A stretch of DNA of 64,000 bases from assembly GCA_965183835.1 (NCBI GenBank), contig CBCYME010000027.1, positions 1 through 64,000 on the forward strand. The letters are read 5' to 3'. The notes under the pieces are model-generated. The model saw only the letters and a list, made by a program, of their open reading frames with translations. It was not told where the DNA came from and searched no databases. Shown piece after piece: positions 1 through 8,390 of this stretch. The DNA comes from OMPR01 sp965183835 (lineage in GTDB: Bacteria; Pseudomonadota; Alphaproteobacteria; Rhodobacterales; Rhodobacteraceae). Each line of letters begins with the position of its first letter. Position 1 is the first letter of the stretch. A program made the translations under genes and the position numbers.

Positions 1-270
1 TTTCGACACCGCAATCTATTCCCCACAGTGGCCCACCGCGCTGCGTCACTAGAGATCATGCGCAGTCTTGCGGCCCACGGCGAGGGCATTGGGATCAGCT
101 ATTCCGGGCCATCCACCGATACCAGCTATGATGGATCCCCTCTTGTGCGCTTGCCAATACTCACGGCCAATACCCGTGAGCCTGTCGTTCTTGCACGCCA
201 CGGCACCGGGCCCGAAAACCCAACACTTATTGAAGCACGGAAAACGATTTCGGCGGCTCTAAAGCGCTAG
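1..270 (+). CDS. LysR-type regulator, C-terminal part (5' end outside window)
   Basis: The frame is open from the first base of the window and ends at the stop at 268-270. The visible 89 residues match the end of the periplasmic-binding-like effector domain of LysR-type regulators. The stretch ASLEIMRSLAAHGEGIGISY is the usual 'recheck by position, then a Gly-rich turn' segment before the last strand and helix. The helix-turn-helix and the divergent target gene lie upstream of the window, so the regulated pathway cannot be deduced. It runs toward the end of irr (convergent, one base between the stops). Family assignment is fairly secure; specificity is unknown. Confidence 0.75.
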   Translation, partial: FRHRNLFPTVAHRAASLEIMRSLAAHGEGIGISYSGPSTDTSYDGSPLVRLPILTANTREPVVLARHGTGPENPTLIEARKTISAALKR

Positions 271-271
271 A

Positions 272-697
272 TCAAGCTTTGCGACGCAACCGGATGACCA
301 CATCAACCGACGCAATCTCTACCCCGTCGGGGGCTTCTGGCAATCGCTGGATGACCAGTTGATCCGATGGGGCATCTGACAGACGGCCTTCGTCCTCCCA
401 AAAGAAGTGAGGGTGATCATGCGTGTTCGTGTCAAAATAGCTTTTTGAGCCATCAACCGTGATTTCTTGCAACACACCCGCATCACAAAACGCGCGCAGC
501 GTGTTGTAAACTGTGGCCAAGGAAACAGCAGAGCCGCTTCCTTTTGCGGCATCGAACAAGCTTTCTGCGGTGACGTGACGGTGATTGCCATCGCCCACCA
601 ACAGCTCTGCCAAAGCAACGCGCTGACGTGTCGGGCGCAGGCCCGCGTCGACCAACCAATTGGTTGCATATTCCTGGCTATGTGGCGTCATAATCAT
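272..697 (-). CDS. irr: Iron response regulator Irr (Fur family)
   Basis: A 141-residue Fur-superfamily protein. The N-terminal winged helix contains GLRPTRQRVALAELL and the recognition segment SLATVYNTLRAF (about residues 59-70). The dimerisation part carries the HDHPHFF metal/haem-binding histidines near residues 93-99. In alphaproteobacteria this length and placement, divergent from fabA-fabB-fabI, are typical of Irr, which represses haem synthesis and other iron-using genes when iron is scarce and responds to haem status. I see no N-terminal Cys-Pro haem regulatory motif, as is usual for rhodobacterial Irr. The start could be 697 or the second Met at 691; a GCGAG stretch lies just upstream of both. 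Confidence 0.88.
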   Translation of the reverse strand: MIMTPHSQEYATNWLVDAGLRPTRQRVALAELLVGDGNHRHVTAESLFDAAKGSGSAVSLATVYNTLRAFCDAGVLQEITVDGSKSYFDTNTHDHPHFFWEDEGRLSDAPSDQLVIQRLPEAPDGVEIASVDVVIRLRRKA

Positions 698-741
698 CAG
701 ACTCGCTTGGGACTATGTCTATATAGAGTGCGACACAGGTC

Positions 742-757
742 AATTTCAAATGAAATT
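742..757. promoter_or_regulatory. Perfect inverted repeat between irr and fabA
   Basis: AATTTC-AAAT-GAAATT is a perfect 6-bp inverted repeat in the 179-bp divergent region between irr and fabA. It is AT-rich and lies about 45 bp upstream of the irr start. Its form is compatible with an operator for a dimeric regulator, for example an iron-control element used by Irr itself, but it is not a clear match to a consensus I can verify. Confidence 0.35.
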
Positions 758-876
758 CATTCGCAGCTGGAACCTTTGACCGCACACTTCCCTTCGGTCA
801 CACCCTTGCAGGACCTCGGGCGGCGATGATAGAGGAGCATAACAGACAGAGGATTCCTAGGCAGGAGAGGCGGCAA

Positions 877-1386
877 ATGGCCCAATTCCCGAGCAGTTTT
901 GACAAAGAGGACTTGCTGAAATGCGCCCGTGGCGAACTATTTGGCCCCGGCAACGCGCAGCTGCCAGAACCACCCATGTTGATGATGGACCGGATTACGG
1001 ACATTTCAGCCGATGGCGGTGAGTTTGGCAAAGGTCATGTCGTTGCTGAATTCGATATAACGCCTGATCTCTGGTTCTTTGCGTGCCACTTTCCTGGCAA
1101 TCCGATCATGCCTGGATGCCTGGGCTTGGATGGCTTGTGGCAATTGACCGGGTTCAATCTGGGTTGGCGCGGTATGATTGGTAAAGGCATGGCAATGGGT
1201 GTTGGCGAAGTCAAACTCAAAGGCATGGTCAAGCCAGATCGCAAAATGCTGACTTATAACGTAGATTTTACCCGCGTTATCGACCGCCGGTTGAAGCTGG
1301 GCGTTGCCAACGGGCGCGTGTTTGCTGATGGCGAGGAAATCTATCAGGTCAAGGATATGAAGGTCGGTCTGGCAACAGACGGCTGA
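877..1386 (+). CDS. fabA: 3-hydroxydecanoyl-ACP dehydratase/isomerase FabA
   Basis: FabA dehydrates beta-hydroxyacyl-ACP and isomerises trans-2-decenoyl-ACP to cis-3-decenoyl-ACP, the branch point to unsaturated fatty acids. From the ATG at 877 the product is 169 residues, close to the family length; a longer frame opens at 826, but AGGAGAGG at 863-870 points to 877. The hot-dog fold active-site helix is seen as HFPGNPIMPGCLGLDGLWQL, with catalytic His71 and Asp85 (His70/Asp84 in E. coli). It is followed 43 bp later by fabB and then fabI, forming one transcription unit divergent from irr. Confidence 0.96.
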   Translation: MAQFPSSFDKEDLLKCARGELFGPGNAQLPEPPMLMMDRITDISADGGEFGKGHVVAEFDITPDLWFFACHFPGNPIMPGCLGLDGLWQLTGFNLGWRGMIGKGMAMGVGEVKLKGMVKPDRKMLTYNVDFTRVIDRRLKLGVANGRVFADGEEIYQVKDMKVGLATDG

Positions 1387-1429
1387 CCTCTTATATCTAT
1401 CCTTCCTAAAGTTTCTAAGGAGTACGCAC

Positions 1430-2659
1430 ATGCGTCGCGTCGTCGTCACCGGAATGGGGATCGTTTCTTCCATCGGGAACAATGTAGAAGAGGTTCTGGC
1501 CTCTTTGAAATCCGGCACCTCTGGTATCGAAGCCAGCCCCGAGATGACCGTGCACGGTTTTCGCAGTCGCGTCGCGGGCACGCTCAAGCTGAACGTCGCC
1601 GACCATGTGGATAAGCGTACTCTGCGCTTTATGGGGCCAGGCGCTGCCTATGCGCATATCGCTATGGGTCAGGCCATCGCCGACGCTGGTCTGAGCGAGA
1701 GCGATATCGTCAATGAGCGCACCGGTCTGGTTGCAGGTTCTGGCGGCCCGTCCACCAGCGCGATGCTGACCGCGCATCAGGTTGTCGCCAAAACCGGCGC
1801 GACTAAACGGATCGGCCCCTTTGCCGTTCCTAAATGCATGAGCTCAACGATCTCGGCCAACCTAGCGACTGCTTACAAGATCAAGGGTATCAACTATTCG
1901 ATCACCTCGGCCTGCTCGACCTCTTTGCATTGCATCGGCAACGCAGCAGAGCAGATCATGCTGGGCAAACAGGACGTGATGTTCGCCGGTGGCGGTGAAG
2001 AGCTGGATTGGACGCTGTCCTGCCTGTTCGACGCCATGGGTGCGATGTCGTCCAAGTATAACGACGACCCCAGCACCGCGAGCCGTGCGTTTGACGCCAA
2101 TCGCGATGGGTTTGTTATTTCAGGCGGCGGCGGCATTCTGGTTCTCGAAGAACTAGAACACGCCAAAGCGCGCGGCGCCAAGATCTATGCCGAAGTCACC
2201 GGATATGCCGCGACCTCAGACGGTCACGACATGGTGGCCCCGTCTGGCGAAGGCGGAGAGCGCGCAATGCGTCTGGCGTTGTCGACCCTGCCCGAAGGCC
2301 GCAAAGTTGGCTATATCAACGCGCATGGCACTTCGACCCCGGTCGGCGATGTGGGCGAAGTCGAGGCTGTCCGTCGTGTGTTTGGCGAAGGCAACACGCC
2401 ACCGATCAGTTCAACCAAGTCGATGACCGGTCACGCACAGGGCGCGGCTGGCGCACTCGAGGCGATCTTCAGCTTGCTGATGCTGGACAATGATTTCATC
2501 GCCCGGTCGATCAATGTGGAATCCTTGGATCCAGCGCTGAAGCCCGAGGAAATCGCATTGGAAACGAAATTTGACGCAGGGCTCGACAGTGTCATGACCA
2601 ACAGCTTTGGCTTTGGCGGCACCAACGGATCGATGATCCTGTCCAAGTATAACGGGTAA
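1430..2659 (+). CDS. fabB: 3-oxoacyl-ACP synthase I FabB
   Basis: Condensing enzyme that elongates cis-3-decenoyl-ACP made by FabA, committing it to unsaturated fatty acids. The 409-residue thiolase-fold protein has the nucleophilic Cys162 in SACSTS and the two catalytic histidines His299 (INAHGTSTPVGD) and His335 (KSMTGHAQGA). The C-terminal NSFGFGGTN motif is present. An AAGGAG ribosome-binding site lies 8 bp before the start. Only five bases separate its stop from fabI, so the three genes are very probably cotranscribed. Confidence 0.96.
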   Translation: MRRVVVTGMGIVSSIGNNVEEVLASLKSGTSGIEASPEMTVHGFRSRVAGTLKLNVADHVDKRTLRFMGPGAAYAHIAMGQAIADAGLSESDIVNERTGLVAGSGGPSTSAMLTAHQVVAKTGATKRIGPFAVPKCMSSTISANLATAYKIKGINYSITSACSTSLHCIGNAAEQIMLGKQDVMFAGGGEELDWTLSCLFDAMGAMSSKYNDDPSTASRAFDANRDGFVISGGGGILVLEELEHAKARGAKIYAEVTGYAATSDGHDMVAPSGEGGERAMRLALSTLPEGRKVGYINAHGTSTPVGDVGEVEAVRRVFGEGNTPPISSTKSMTGHAQGAAGALEAIFSLLMLDNDFIARSINVESLDPALKPEEIALETKFDAGLDSVMTNSFGFGGTNGSMILSKYNG

Positions 2660-2664
2660 CGAAT

Positions 2665-3456
2665 ATGTCTGATCTTTTGAAAGGCAAACGTGGGCTGATC
2701 ATGGGCGTCGCCAATGATCGCTCGATCGCATGGGGCATCGCCAAAGCCATGGCCGACGCCGGAGCCGAGTTGGCCTTTACCTATCAAGGTGAAGCGTTTG
2801 GCAAACGTCTTGAACCGCTGGCCGCATCGGTCGGGTCGGATTTCATGGTGGACGTGGATGTAACAGACGATGCGTCTTTGGACGTGGCGTTTGAACAGTT
2901 GGGCGCACGCTGGCCCACAATCGACTTTGTTGTCCATGCCATCGCCTATTCGGACAAAACCGAACTGACGGGTCGCTTTCTTGACACCTCGAGGGCGAAC
3001 TTCAAGAACTCGATGGATATCTCGGCCTATTCGTTTATCGAAGTGGCCCGCCGCGCATATCCAATGATGAAGGACAACGGCGGCACCTTGCTGACCTTGA
3101 CCTATCAGGGATCAAACCGAGTTGTACCGAACTACAACGTTATGGGCGTGGCCAAAGCGGCCTTGGAATCCGCGACACGGTACTTGGCCAATGACCTTGG
3201 CCCCGATGGTATCCGCGTCAATGCGATTTCCCCCGGCCCGATGAAAACACTGGCCGGTGCCGCAATCGGCGGTGCACGCAAGACCTTCAAGTTTGCAGGC
3301 ACCAACGCGCCTATGCGGTCAAACGCAACACTGGAAGCCGTCGGCGGAACAGCCGTTTATCTGGCATCAGATGCTGGCGCCTACACGTCTGGCGAAATTG
3401 TCCGCGTTGACGGCGGGTTCCACGTTTTGGGCATGCCCCAACCGGAATCGATGTAA
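2665..3456 (+). CDS. fabI: Enoyl-ACP reductase (NADH) FabI
   Basis: Short-chain dehydrogenase-fold enoyl-ACP reductase that completes each fatty acid elongation cycle. The 263-residue protein starts with the FabI-type nucleotide-binding segment GLIMGVANDRSIAWGIA (about residues 10-26). The catalytic pair is Tyr157 and Lys164 in the Y-X6-K arrangement (PNYNVMGVAKAALES), and the C-terminal half has RVNAISPGPMKTLA. It is the last gene of the fabA-fabB-fabI unit and is followed by a hairpin at 3467-3490. FabI enzymes are usually triclosan targets; nothing in this sequence lets me judge sensitivity. Confidence 0.95.
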   Translation: MSDLLKGKRGLIMGVANDRSIAWGIAKAMADAGAELAFTYQGEAFGKRLEPLAASVGSDFMVDVDVTDDASLDVAFEQLGARWPTIDFVVHAIAYSDKTELTGRFLDTSRANFKNSMDISAYSFIEVARRAYPMMKDNGGTLLTLTYQGSNRVVPNYNVMGVAKAALESATRYLANDLGPDGIRVNAISPGPMKTLAGAAIGGARKTFKFAGTNAPMRSNATLEAVGGTAVYLASDAGAYTSGEIVRVDGGFHVLGMPQPESM

Positions 3457-3466
3457 TCAAATTTCT

Positions 3467-3490
3467 GAGGCGGGCCGCAATGCCCGCTTC
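3467..3490 (+). terminator. Candidate terminator after fabI
   Basis: An inverted repeat with arms 3467-3475 and 3482-3490 (nine pairs with one G-U, core GCGGGC/GCCCGC) and a six-base loop, followed by AAATTT. It lies 10 bp after the fabI stop, the expected place for a Rho-independent terminator, although the U tract is short. Confidence 0.5.
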
Positions 3491-3555
3491 AAATTTGCGT
3501 GAGATTGTCATTTAGGTGCCCAGACTTGGCCACAGTCGGCTGTCACCTTGAGACC

Positions 3556-3981
3556 ATGACACAGACAGACGTATCTCTTAGCGCAGACCTGCGCCCCCCC
3601 CATCACCGCCCCCATGCGCTGCGAAATATGCACATGACGTTGATGACGATTTGTGGCCTCCTGATGGCAGTCATCGCACTGTCCCACCCCAAGGTGAGCG
3701 GCTATTTAGCTGCCTTGCAGGGTGCTGAAGCTGAAACACCCCTTCCCCTTGTGGAACAAAGTCCAGCTATTGGCTCGCAAGAAGACATCGCGGAAAGCGT
3801 CCCACCGCTGATCGTGACACTGAACGAAGATCAGGATTCAGGCTCTATCACAGCGCTGTTGGGTTTGCTCAGTTCTGATGCTGAGCCATCGGCGGCTGAG
3901 CAGCCCGCGCCCCCAACCGTAAGCGCAATGCCGCAGAATCGTATTCCCGTGCGACGCGGCGCGTCAAAAGCAGGGGGCTGA
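3556..3981 (+). CDS. Small hypothetical protein with one membrane segment
   Basis: I do not recognise this 141-residue protein. Starting at the ATG at 3556 (a longer frame opens at 3499 but is less likely), it has a polar, His/Pro-rich N-terminus of about 30 residues. One hydrophobic segment follows (MTLMTICGLLMAVIAL, about residues 27-42), then an acidic, proline-rich tail ending in a basic RRGASKAGG. That suggests a single-pass membrane-anchored protein with a disordered outer tail. It sits alone between fabI (same strand, about 100 bp) and the convergent FKBP gene. The ribosome-binding site is weak. It could be a lineage-specific gene; coding status is likely but not certain. Confidence 0.5.
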   Translation: MTQTDVSLSADLRPPHHRPHALRNMHMTLMTICGLLMAVIALSHPKVSGYLAALQGAEAETPLPLVEQSPAIGSQEDIAESVPPLIVTLNEDQDSGSITALLGLLSSDAEPSAAEQPAPPTVSAMPQNRIPVRRGASKAGG

Positions 3982-4022
3982 TACGCGAAGGGGGCATTGA
4001 GCCCCCCACGCGGGAAAATCAA

Positions 4023-4451
4023 TCAGTTGATAGACGTGACTTCGATGTTAAAGATCAAGTCCTGACCGGCCAACGGGTGGTTGGCGTCCAGTGTCACGGT
4101 CGCCTCGTCCAACTCAACAACGGTTACTGGCAAAACCTGCCCGTCTGGCGACTGCATCTGCAACTGAATGCCGATTTCCAATGGAACCTCATCCGGGATA
4201 CCTTCGCGTGGGATGGCCTGACGCATTTCCGGGTTGATCGGGCCATACGCCTCTTGGCAGGGCACGTTCACTTCTTTTTTGTCGCCAACAGTCAAACCGG
4301 GAATAGCCGTATCCAGACCCGGAATGATCTGCCCAGATCCCACCACGAATTCCAACGGTTCGCGCCCCTCGGAGCTGTCGAACGTACTGCCATCCAACAA
4401 AGTGCCAGTGTAGTGAATGCGCACGGTGTCGCCAGATTTCGCTTGGGTCAT
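4023..4451 (-). CDS. FKBP-type peptidyl-prolyl isomerase (FkpB/SlyD-like)
   Basis: A 142-residue peptidyl-prolyl cis-trans isomerase that would speed proline isomerisation in folding proteins. The FKBP core is clear: VRIHYTGTLLDGSTFDSS at the N-terminus, then FVVGSGQIIPGLDTAIPGLTVGDKKEV (about residues 36-62). After that comes an inserted flap with AYGPINPEMRQAIPREGIP, as in SlyD/FkpB proteins, and a return strand ending in NHPLAGQDLIFNIEV. There is no signal peptide, so it is cytoplasmic. It lacks the His-rich metal-binding tail of enterobacterial SlyD. It is divergent from the HAD gene, with 124 bp between starts. Confidence 0.9.
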   Translation of the reverse strand: MTQAKSGDTVRIHYTGTLLDGSTFDSSEGREPLEFVVGSGQIIPGLDTAIPGLTVGDKKEVNVPCQEAYGPINPEMRQAIPREGIPDEVPLEIGIQLQMQSPDGQVLPVTVVELDEATVTLDANHPLAGQDLIFNIEVTSIN

Positions 4452-4575
4452 GAATGTTCCGATCCATCGGTCGTTAAAAGAGGCGCCACACTAGACTTTG
4501 TCACGCCAAAGTAAACCCTGCCCCTCTTTTCCCTCGTCGGCACATATGACAGGCTGCCCTCAGAGGAGAATAACC

Positions 4576-5262
4576 ATGCCAATCACGACCTGCGTCTTTG
4601 ATGCATACGGCACCCTGTTCGACGTCGCAGCTGCGGCCCGTCAAGCAGCGGCGGAACCCGGGAACGAGGCCCTGAAAGACAAGTGGCCGGAATTGGCCAA
4701 TTACTGGCGGTTGAAGCAGCTTCAATACACTTGGCTTCGTGCGATCACCAAAGCCCATGCCGATTTCTGGGATGTCACCCAAGAAGGATTGGATTGGGCA
4801 TTAGAGGCAACCGGCTTGGATGGTCAGCCCGAATTGCGCGCTCGTCTTCTTAGCCTCTATTGGGAATTGCAGGCGTATCCCGAAGTGCCCCAGATGTTGC
4901 AAGCTTTGAAAGCGGCGGGGCTGAATACCGCCATTCTGTCCAATGGATCGCCCGCGATGCTGGACGGTGCGGTTCAATCTGCTGGCATTCAATCCGTGCT
5001 GGACGATGTTCTGTCGGTTGAAAGCGTTGGCATCTTCAAGCCAGACGCCCGCGTCTATGATTTGGTCGAAGAGCGGTTCAATTGTCACCGAGACGAGGTT
5101 CTGTTCGTCAGCTCAAACGGATGGGATGCTGCCGGGGCCAGCGGGTATGGATTTCAAACCGCCTGGGTGAACCGCGCAGGCGAGCCGATGGATCGCCTGC
5201 CCTGGACACCCGCGCATGTTCTGTCTGATTTGACCACAATTCCACAGTTGGCAGGAACCTAA
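4576..5262 (+). CDS. Haloacid dehalogenase type II
   Basis: HAD-superfamily hydrolase of the L-2-haloacid dehalogenase (type II) group, 228 residues from the ATG at 4576, which has a GAGGAG site eight bases upstream (a longer frame from 4498 is unlikely). Motif I is FDAYGTLFD with nucleophile Asp9; motif II is ILSNGSP; the lysine of motif III is in SVGIFKPDARVYDL; and FVSSNGWDAAGASGYGF carries the late aspartate with the Ser-Ser-Asn typical of dehalogenases. The stop overlaps the next start by one base (TAATG), so it is coupled to an alpha/beta hydrolase and a dehydratase. True substrates of this family often are not haloacids, so the chemistry is only inferred. Confidence 0.85.
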   Translation: MPITTCVFDAYGTLFDVAAAARQAAAEPGNEALKDKWPELANYWRLKQLQYTWLRAITKAHADFWDVTQEGLDWALEATGLDGQPELRARLLSLYWELQAYPEVPQMLQALKAAGLNTAILSNGSPAMLDGAVQSAGIQSVLDDVLSVESVGIFKPDARVYDLVEERFNCHRDEVLFVSSNGWDAAGASGYGFQTAWVNRAGEPMDRLPWTPAHVLSDLTTIPQLAGT

Positions 5263-6092
5263 TGGCGACTTTCCAAACCACCGACCACCAAAGACTTTAT
5301 TTTGAAGACACCGGCACCGGGCAACCTTTGCTATGCCTCGCAGGATTAACCCGATGCAGTCGGGATTTTTCGTTCCTTGCCCCGCACGTTGCAGATTTGC
5401 GCATGATCGCGATGGACTATCGTGGGCGCGGACAATCCGATTATGACCCGGATTACATGAACTATAATGTCCTGCGCGAAGCCCATGATGTGATCGAGCT
5501 TTTGGATCATTTGGAACTGGATCGCGTAACAGTTTTGGGCACATCGCGTGGGGGGCTGATCGCAATGGCCCTAGCCGCCAGTCACCCTGAACGCCTGTCA
5601 GGGGTTGTGTTAAACGATATCGGCCCGGTGGTTGGTGCCCCCGGCATTGCCCGCATCATGGACTATGTTGGCAAAAAGCCCGTGTCAAAGACGCACGACC
5701 AAGCCGCCGCCATTTTACAACACTTCATGGAACCGCAATTTCCCGGCGTGCCATACGACGTTTGGCGCAAACAAGCGGAAATTCAATATCACGCCACGGA
5801 AACGGGGTTAGAACTGCGCTATGACGAGGCCCTGCGCAAGGCGTTGCTGGAACAGGCCGCAACCGGCGCAACGCCCGACATGTGGCTGTTTTATGAGGCC
5901 CTGAAAAAGATACCGACCGGCGTTATTCGCGGTGGGAATTCAGACATTCTGGATGCTCCGACCCTTGCAGAAATGCACCAACGACACCCGGGCCTTATCT
6001 CTACCGAGGTTCCAGACCGGGGCCATGTTCCCTTTTTGGATGAACCGCAGTCCCTGCAAGTGATCCGCACAATTCTGGAGCAAGCCGAATGA
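5262..6092 (+). CDS. Alpha/beta hydrolase
   Basis: A 276-residue alpha/beta-hydrolase fold protein. The oxyanion region reads CLAGLTRCSRDF, the nucleophile elbow is GTSRGG (Ser about residue 99), and the catalytic His is in VPDRGHVPFLDEP near the C-terminus. The aromatic, Tyr-rich cap DYRGRGQSDYDPDYMNYN is common among alphaproteobacterial hydrolases of unknown substrate. It starts within the stop of the HAD gene and its own stop overlaps the dehydratase start (ATGA), so the three genes are translated together and may act on one small substrate. Confidence 0.85.
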   Translation: MATFQTTDHQRLYFEDTGTGQPLLCLAGLTRCSRDFSFLAPHVADLRMIAMDYRGRGQSDYDPDYMNYNVLREAHDVIELLDHLELDRVTVLGTSRGGLIAMALAASHPERLSGVVLNDIGPVVGAPGIARIMDYVGKKPVSKTHDQAAAILQHFMEPQFPGVPYDVWRKQAEIQYHATETGLELRYDEALRKALLEQAATGATPDMWLFYEALKKIPTGVIRGGNSDILDAPTLAEMHQRHPGLISTEVPDRGHVPFLDEPQSLQVIRTILEQAE

Positions 6093-7063
6093 GCACCCTC
6101 GCCATGATCGAAGCCGCAGCACAGCGGTTGCAGGGCCACGCCAGAGAAACCCCAATGCTCAGCTCGCCATTTCTAGACGAGATCGCTGGCCGCCGGGTTT
6201 TAGTGAAGCCCGAATGTCTCCAACACACGGGGAGCTTCAAGTTTCGCGGCGCATGGTCGGCAGTATCGGCATTGGACGAAGCCACGCGCCAGCGCGGTAT
6301 TCTTGCCTATTCCTCGGGGAACCATGCACAGGGCGTGGCCATGGCTTGTGCCAAGCATGGGGTGGCCGCGGTCATCATCATGCCCTCAGATGCGCCACGA
6401 TTGAAAATCGAGAATACCCGCGCCCTTGGGGCCGAAGTGGTTTTGTACGATCGGGCCAACGAAACCCGCGAAACCATCGGAGATCGCCTATCCTCGGAAA
6501 GGGGTCTGACGCTTATCAAACCCTATGATGAACCACAGGTGATCGCAGGTCAGGGCACAACCGGATTGGAAATCGCAAAACAAACCGCAGAAGAGGGTGT
6601 GACCACCGCAGATGTTCTGGTGTGTTGCGGCGGTGGCGGCCTAACGTCAGGCATAGCGCTTGCTCTCGAAAAGCACGCCCCCGGTTTGCGCGCACGCCCC
6701 GCAGAACCGGATGGCTTTGATGACGCAAAACGCTCGCTTGCAACGGGCCAAATCCAGACCAACCCAGCCATGGCGGGCAATATTTGCGATGCGATCCTGA
6801 CCCCATCCCCCGGAGAGATCACCTTTCCCATCATGAAACGCCTTTGCGGGTCGGGTTTGAGCGTCAGCGAAGACGAAGCCCGACATGCCATGGCGCTGGC
6901 GTTTACCCGGCTCAAAATCGTGTTGGAACCGGGCGGAGCCGTCGCCTTGGCTGCCGCCCTGTTTCGCAAATCAGATATCGCAGGGGATGCTGTGATTGCA
7001 GTTGCATCTGGCGGCAATGTGGACGCCGAGGTGTTTCGCTCAGCCTTAGAACCGTTCGCGTGA
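6089..7063 (+). CDS. Threonine/serine dehydratase (PLP fold type II)
   Basis: A PLP enzyme of the tryptophan-synthase-beta fold, 324 residues, expected to eliminate water from threonine, serine or a 3-hydroxy amino acid. The PLP lysine is Lys51 in HTGSFKFRGA. The phosphate/substrate loop is SSGNHAQGVA, and the glycine-rich phosphate cradle is CCGGGGLTSGIAL. It lacks the C-terminal ACT regulatory domain of biosynthetic IlvA, so it is a catabolic or racemase/dehydratase-type member. Last gene of a coupled trio with the HAD and alpha/beta-hydrolase genes (4-bp overlap). Substrate is undetermined; beta-hydroxyaspartate is possible, but no other genes of that pathway are nearby. Confidence 0.85.
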   Translation: MSTLAMIEAAAQRLQGHARETPMLSSPFLDEIAGRRVLVKPECLQHTGSFKFRGAWSAVSALDEATRQRGILAYSSGNHAQGVAMACAKHGVAAVIIMPSDAPRLKIENTRALGAEVVLYDRANETRETIGDRLSSERGLTLIKPYDEPQVIAGQGTTGLEIAKQTAEEGVTTADVLVCCGGGGLTSGIALALEKHAPGLRARPAEPDGFDDAKRSLATGQIQTNPAMAGNICDAILTPSPGEITFPIMKRLCGSGLSVSEDEARHAMALAFTRLKIVLEPGGAVALAAALFRKSDIAGDAVIAVASGGNVDAEVFRSALEPFA

Positions 7064-7112
7064 CATCTCTTATAGGGGGCTGATCGGCCTCCCCAACAGA
7101 TCTGAGGATACC

Positions 7113-8309
7113 ATGACCCGTTTCACCATTGCCTCGTTCAATGTCAAAAACCTGATTGGGGCAGACAAAGAGTTCTACAAGTTCCAACAATACACCCCCG
7201 AGGAATACGCTTGGAAACAAGATTGGATGGCTGATCAACTGTTAACCATGGATTCCGATATCATCGGTTTTCAGGAGGTATTCGAAGAACAAGCCTTGGC
7301 CGATGTCATGGCAGAGGTGGAAAAACGTGGCGCATTGGCAAACGAGGCCAATTTGCCGGATGCCTCGAAACGCTATCATAAGAAAGCGATCTTTCGGAAA
7401 TTGGCCTTTGGTGGATACAAAACCGCATCGTTGGCCTTTGCGCCAAACACCTCTGACGGAGAGCCCGGTGAACGACGTCCCGGGTTGGCGATCCTGTCTC
7501 GGTTTGGCTTCAGTGAGACACCCGAAATCATTCAGGACCTGCAAGAACCTGTTCACATCCCGATGTCGGCGCTTGGGGGCGGTGAGGACGCCGGGCATTT
7601 CACGCTACGACGGCTTTCCCGCCCGACCTTAAAGGCACGCATTCCTGTGGCCGGGACCGTTGTAAACGTGTTCAACTGCCATCTGAAATCGAAACTTGGC
7701 GAATTCATCCGCCTACAGGGTGAAGATTTTTCGCGCGAAGCCGTGCTGACTGCCTATGATCCGGTGGGGCGGGCCATGGGCGCGCTGCGTGCCGCGCTTA
7801 GACGTATGGCCGAGGCTTGGGTTTTACGCCGCGAAATCGTAGCTGAGCTCGACAAAGGGCACCCCGTAATGGTCTTGGGCGATTTCAACGACGGCGAACA
7901 TGCTGTCAGTTCTGAAATCATTTCTGGCGAGCAGCCTTTCAAAAACTATTCATGGATGTTGCGCCACGATGCCAAACACCCCAATGACCGATATAGCCGC
8001 GTGGAGAACGAGCAAATCACCGAGGCCGTAGATCGTGTCAGACTACGGTCGGGCGAAAAAATGTTCGTGCGCAAATCGCTGCGGGATATGGTTTATACCT
8101 CGGCCTTTGGTGGCGTTTATGAAAGCATCGACCAAATCTATATGTCGCGCCATTTCTACAGCACTTGGGACAAAGCCATTGGTGAGATGGAGTATTATAG
8201 CGTTTTCAACGATCACCTGACGGATGGCAGCCACCCCGAAGCCCCGTATAACAAGCTCGCTTCGGACCACGGGCAGATCATGGCGCACATACGGGTGAAC
8301 ACACGCTGA
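7113..8309 (+). CDS. Endonuclease/exonuclease/phosphatase family protein
   Basis: A 398-residue member of the DNase I-like metal-dependent phosphoesterase superfamily. The first-strand Asn is in IASFNVKNL, the metal-binding Glu in DIIGFQEVF, the Asn/His strand in VFNCHLKSK, the catalytic Asp-x-Asn in VLGDFNDGE, and the terminal Asp-His in ASDHGQIMAHI. It is longer than minimal ExoIII-type enzymes, with an inserted segment after the HLKSK motif, and has no signal peptide. A GAGG site precedes the ATG. Substrate (nucleic acid, lipid or other phosphodiester) cannot be told from sequence. Confidence 0.85.
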   Translation: MTRFTIASFNVKNLIGADKEFYKFQQYTPEEYAWKQDWMADQLLTMDSDIIGFQEVFEEQALADVMAEVEKRGALANEANLPDASKRYHKKAIFRKLAFGGYKTASLAFAPNTSDGEPGERRPGLAILSRFGFSETPEIIQDLQEPVHIPMSALGGGEDAGHFTLRRLSRPTLKARIPVAGTVVNVFNCHLKSKLGEFIRLQGEDFSREAVLTAYDPVGRAMGALRAALRRMAEAWVLRREIVAELDKGHPVMVLGDFNDGEHAVSSEIISGEQPFKNYSWMLRHDAKHPNDRYSRVENEQITEAVDRVRLRSGEKMFVRKSLRDMVYTSAFGGVYESIDQIYMSRHFYSTWDKAIGEMEYYSVFNDHLTDGSHPEAPYNKLASDHGQIMAHIRVNTR

Positions 8310-8318
8310 GTCACGTTT

Positions 8319-8338
8319 ATCAGTGAATATCAGTGAAT
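8319..8338. repeat. 10-bp tandem repeat upstream of pcaD
   Basis: ATCAGTGAAT is repeated twice head to tail in the 81-bp gap between the phosphatase-fold gene and pcaD. It may be a regulator half-site pair for the pca genes or simply a short duplication. Confidence 0.4.
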
Positions 8339-8390
8339 AACACCAATTCATCTAACACATTGCCTCTTGGGCACGACAGGAGAACGACAC

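Noticed and set aside
798..1587. Antisense frames across fabA and fabB
   Set aside because: fabA and fabB are unambiguous and complete; the opposite frames have no family features.
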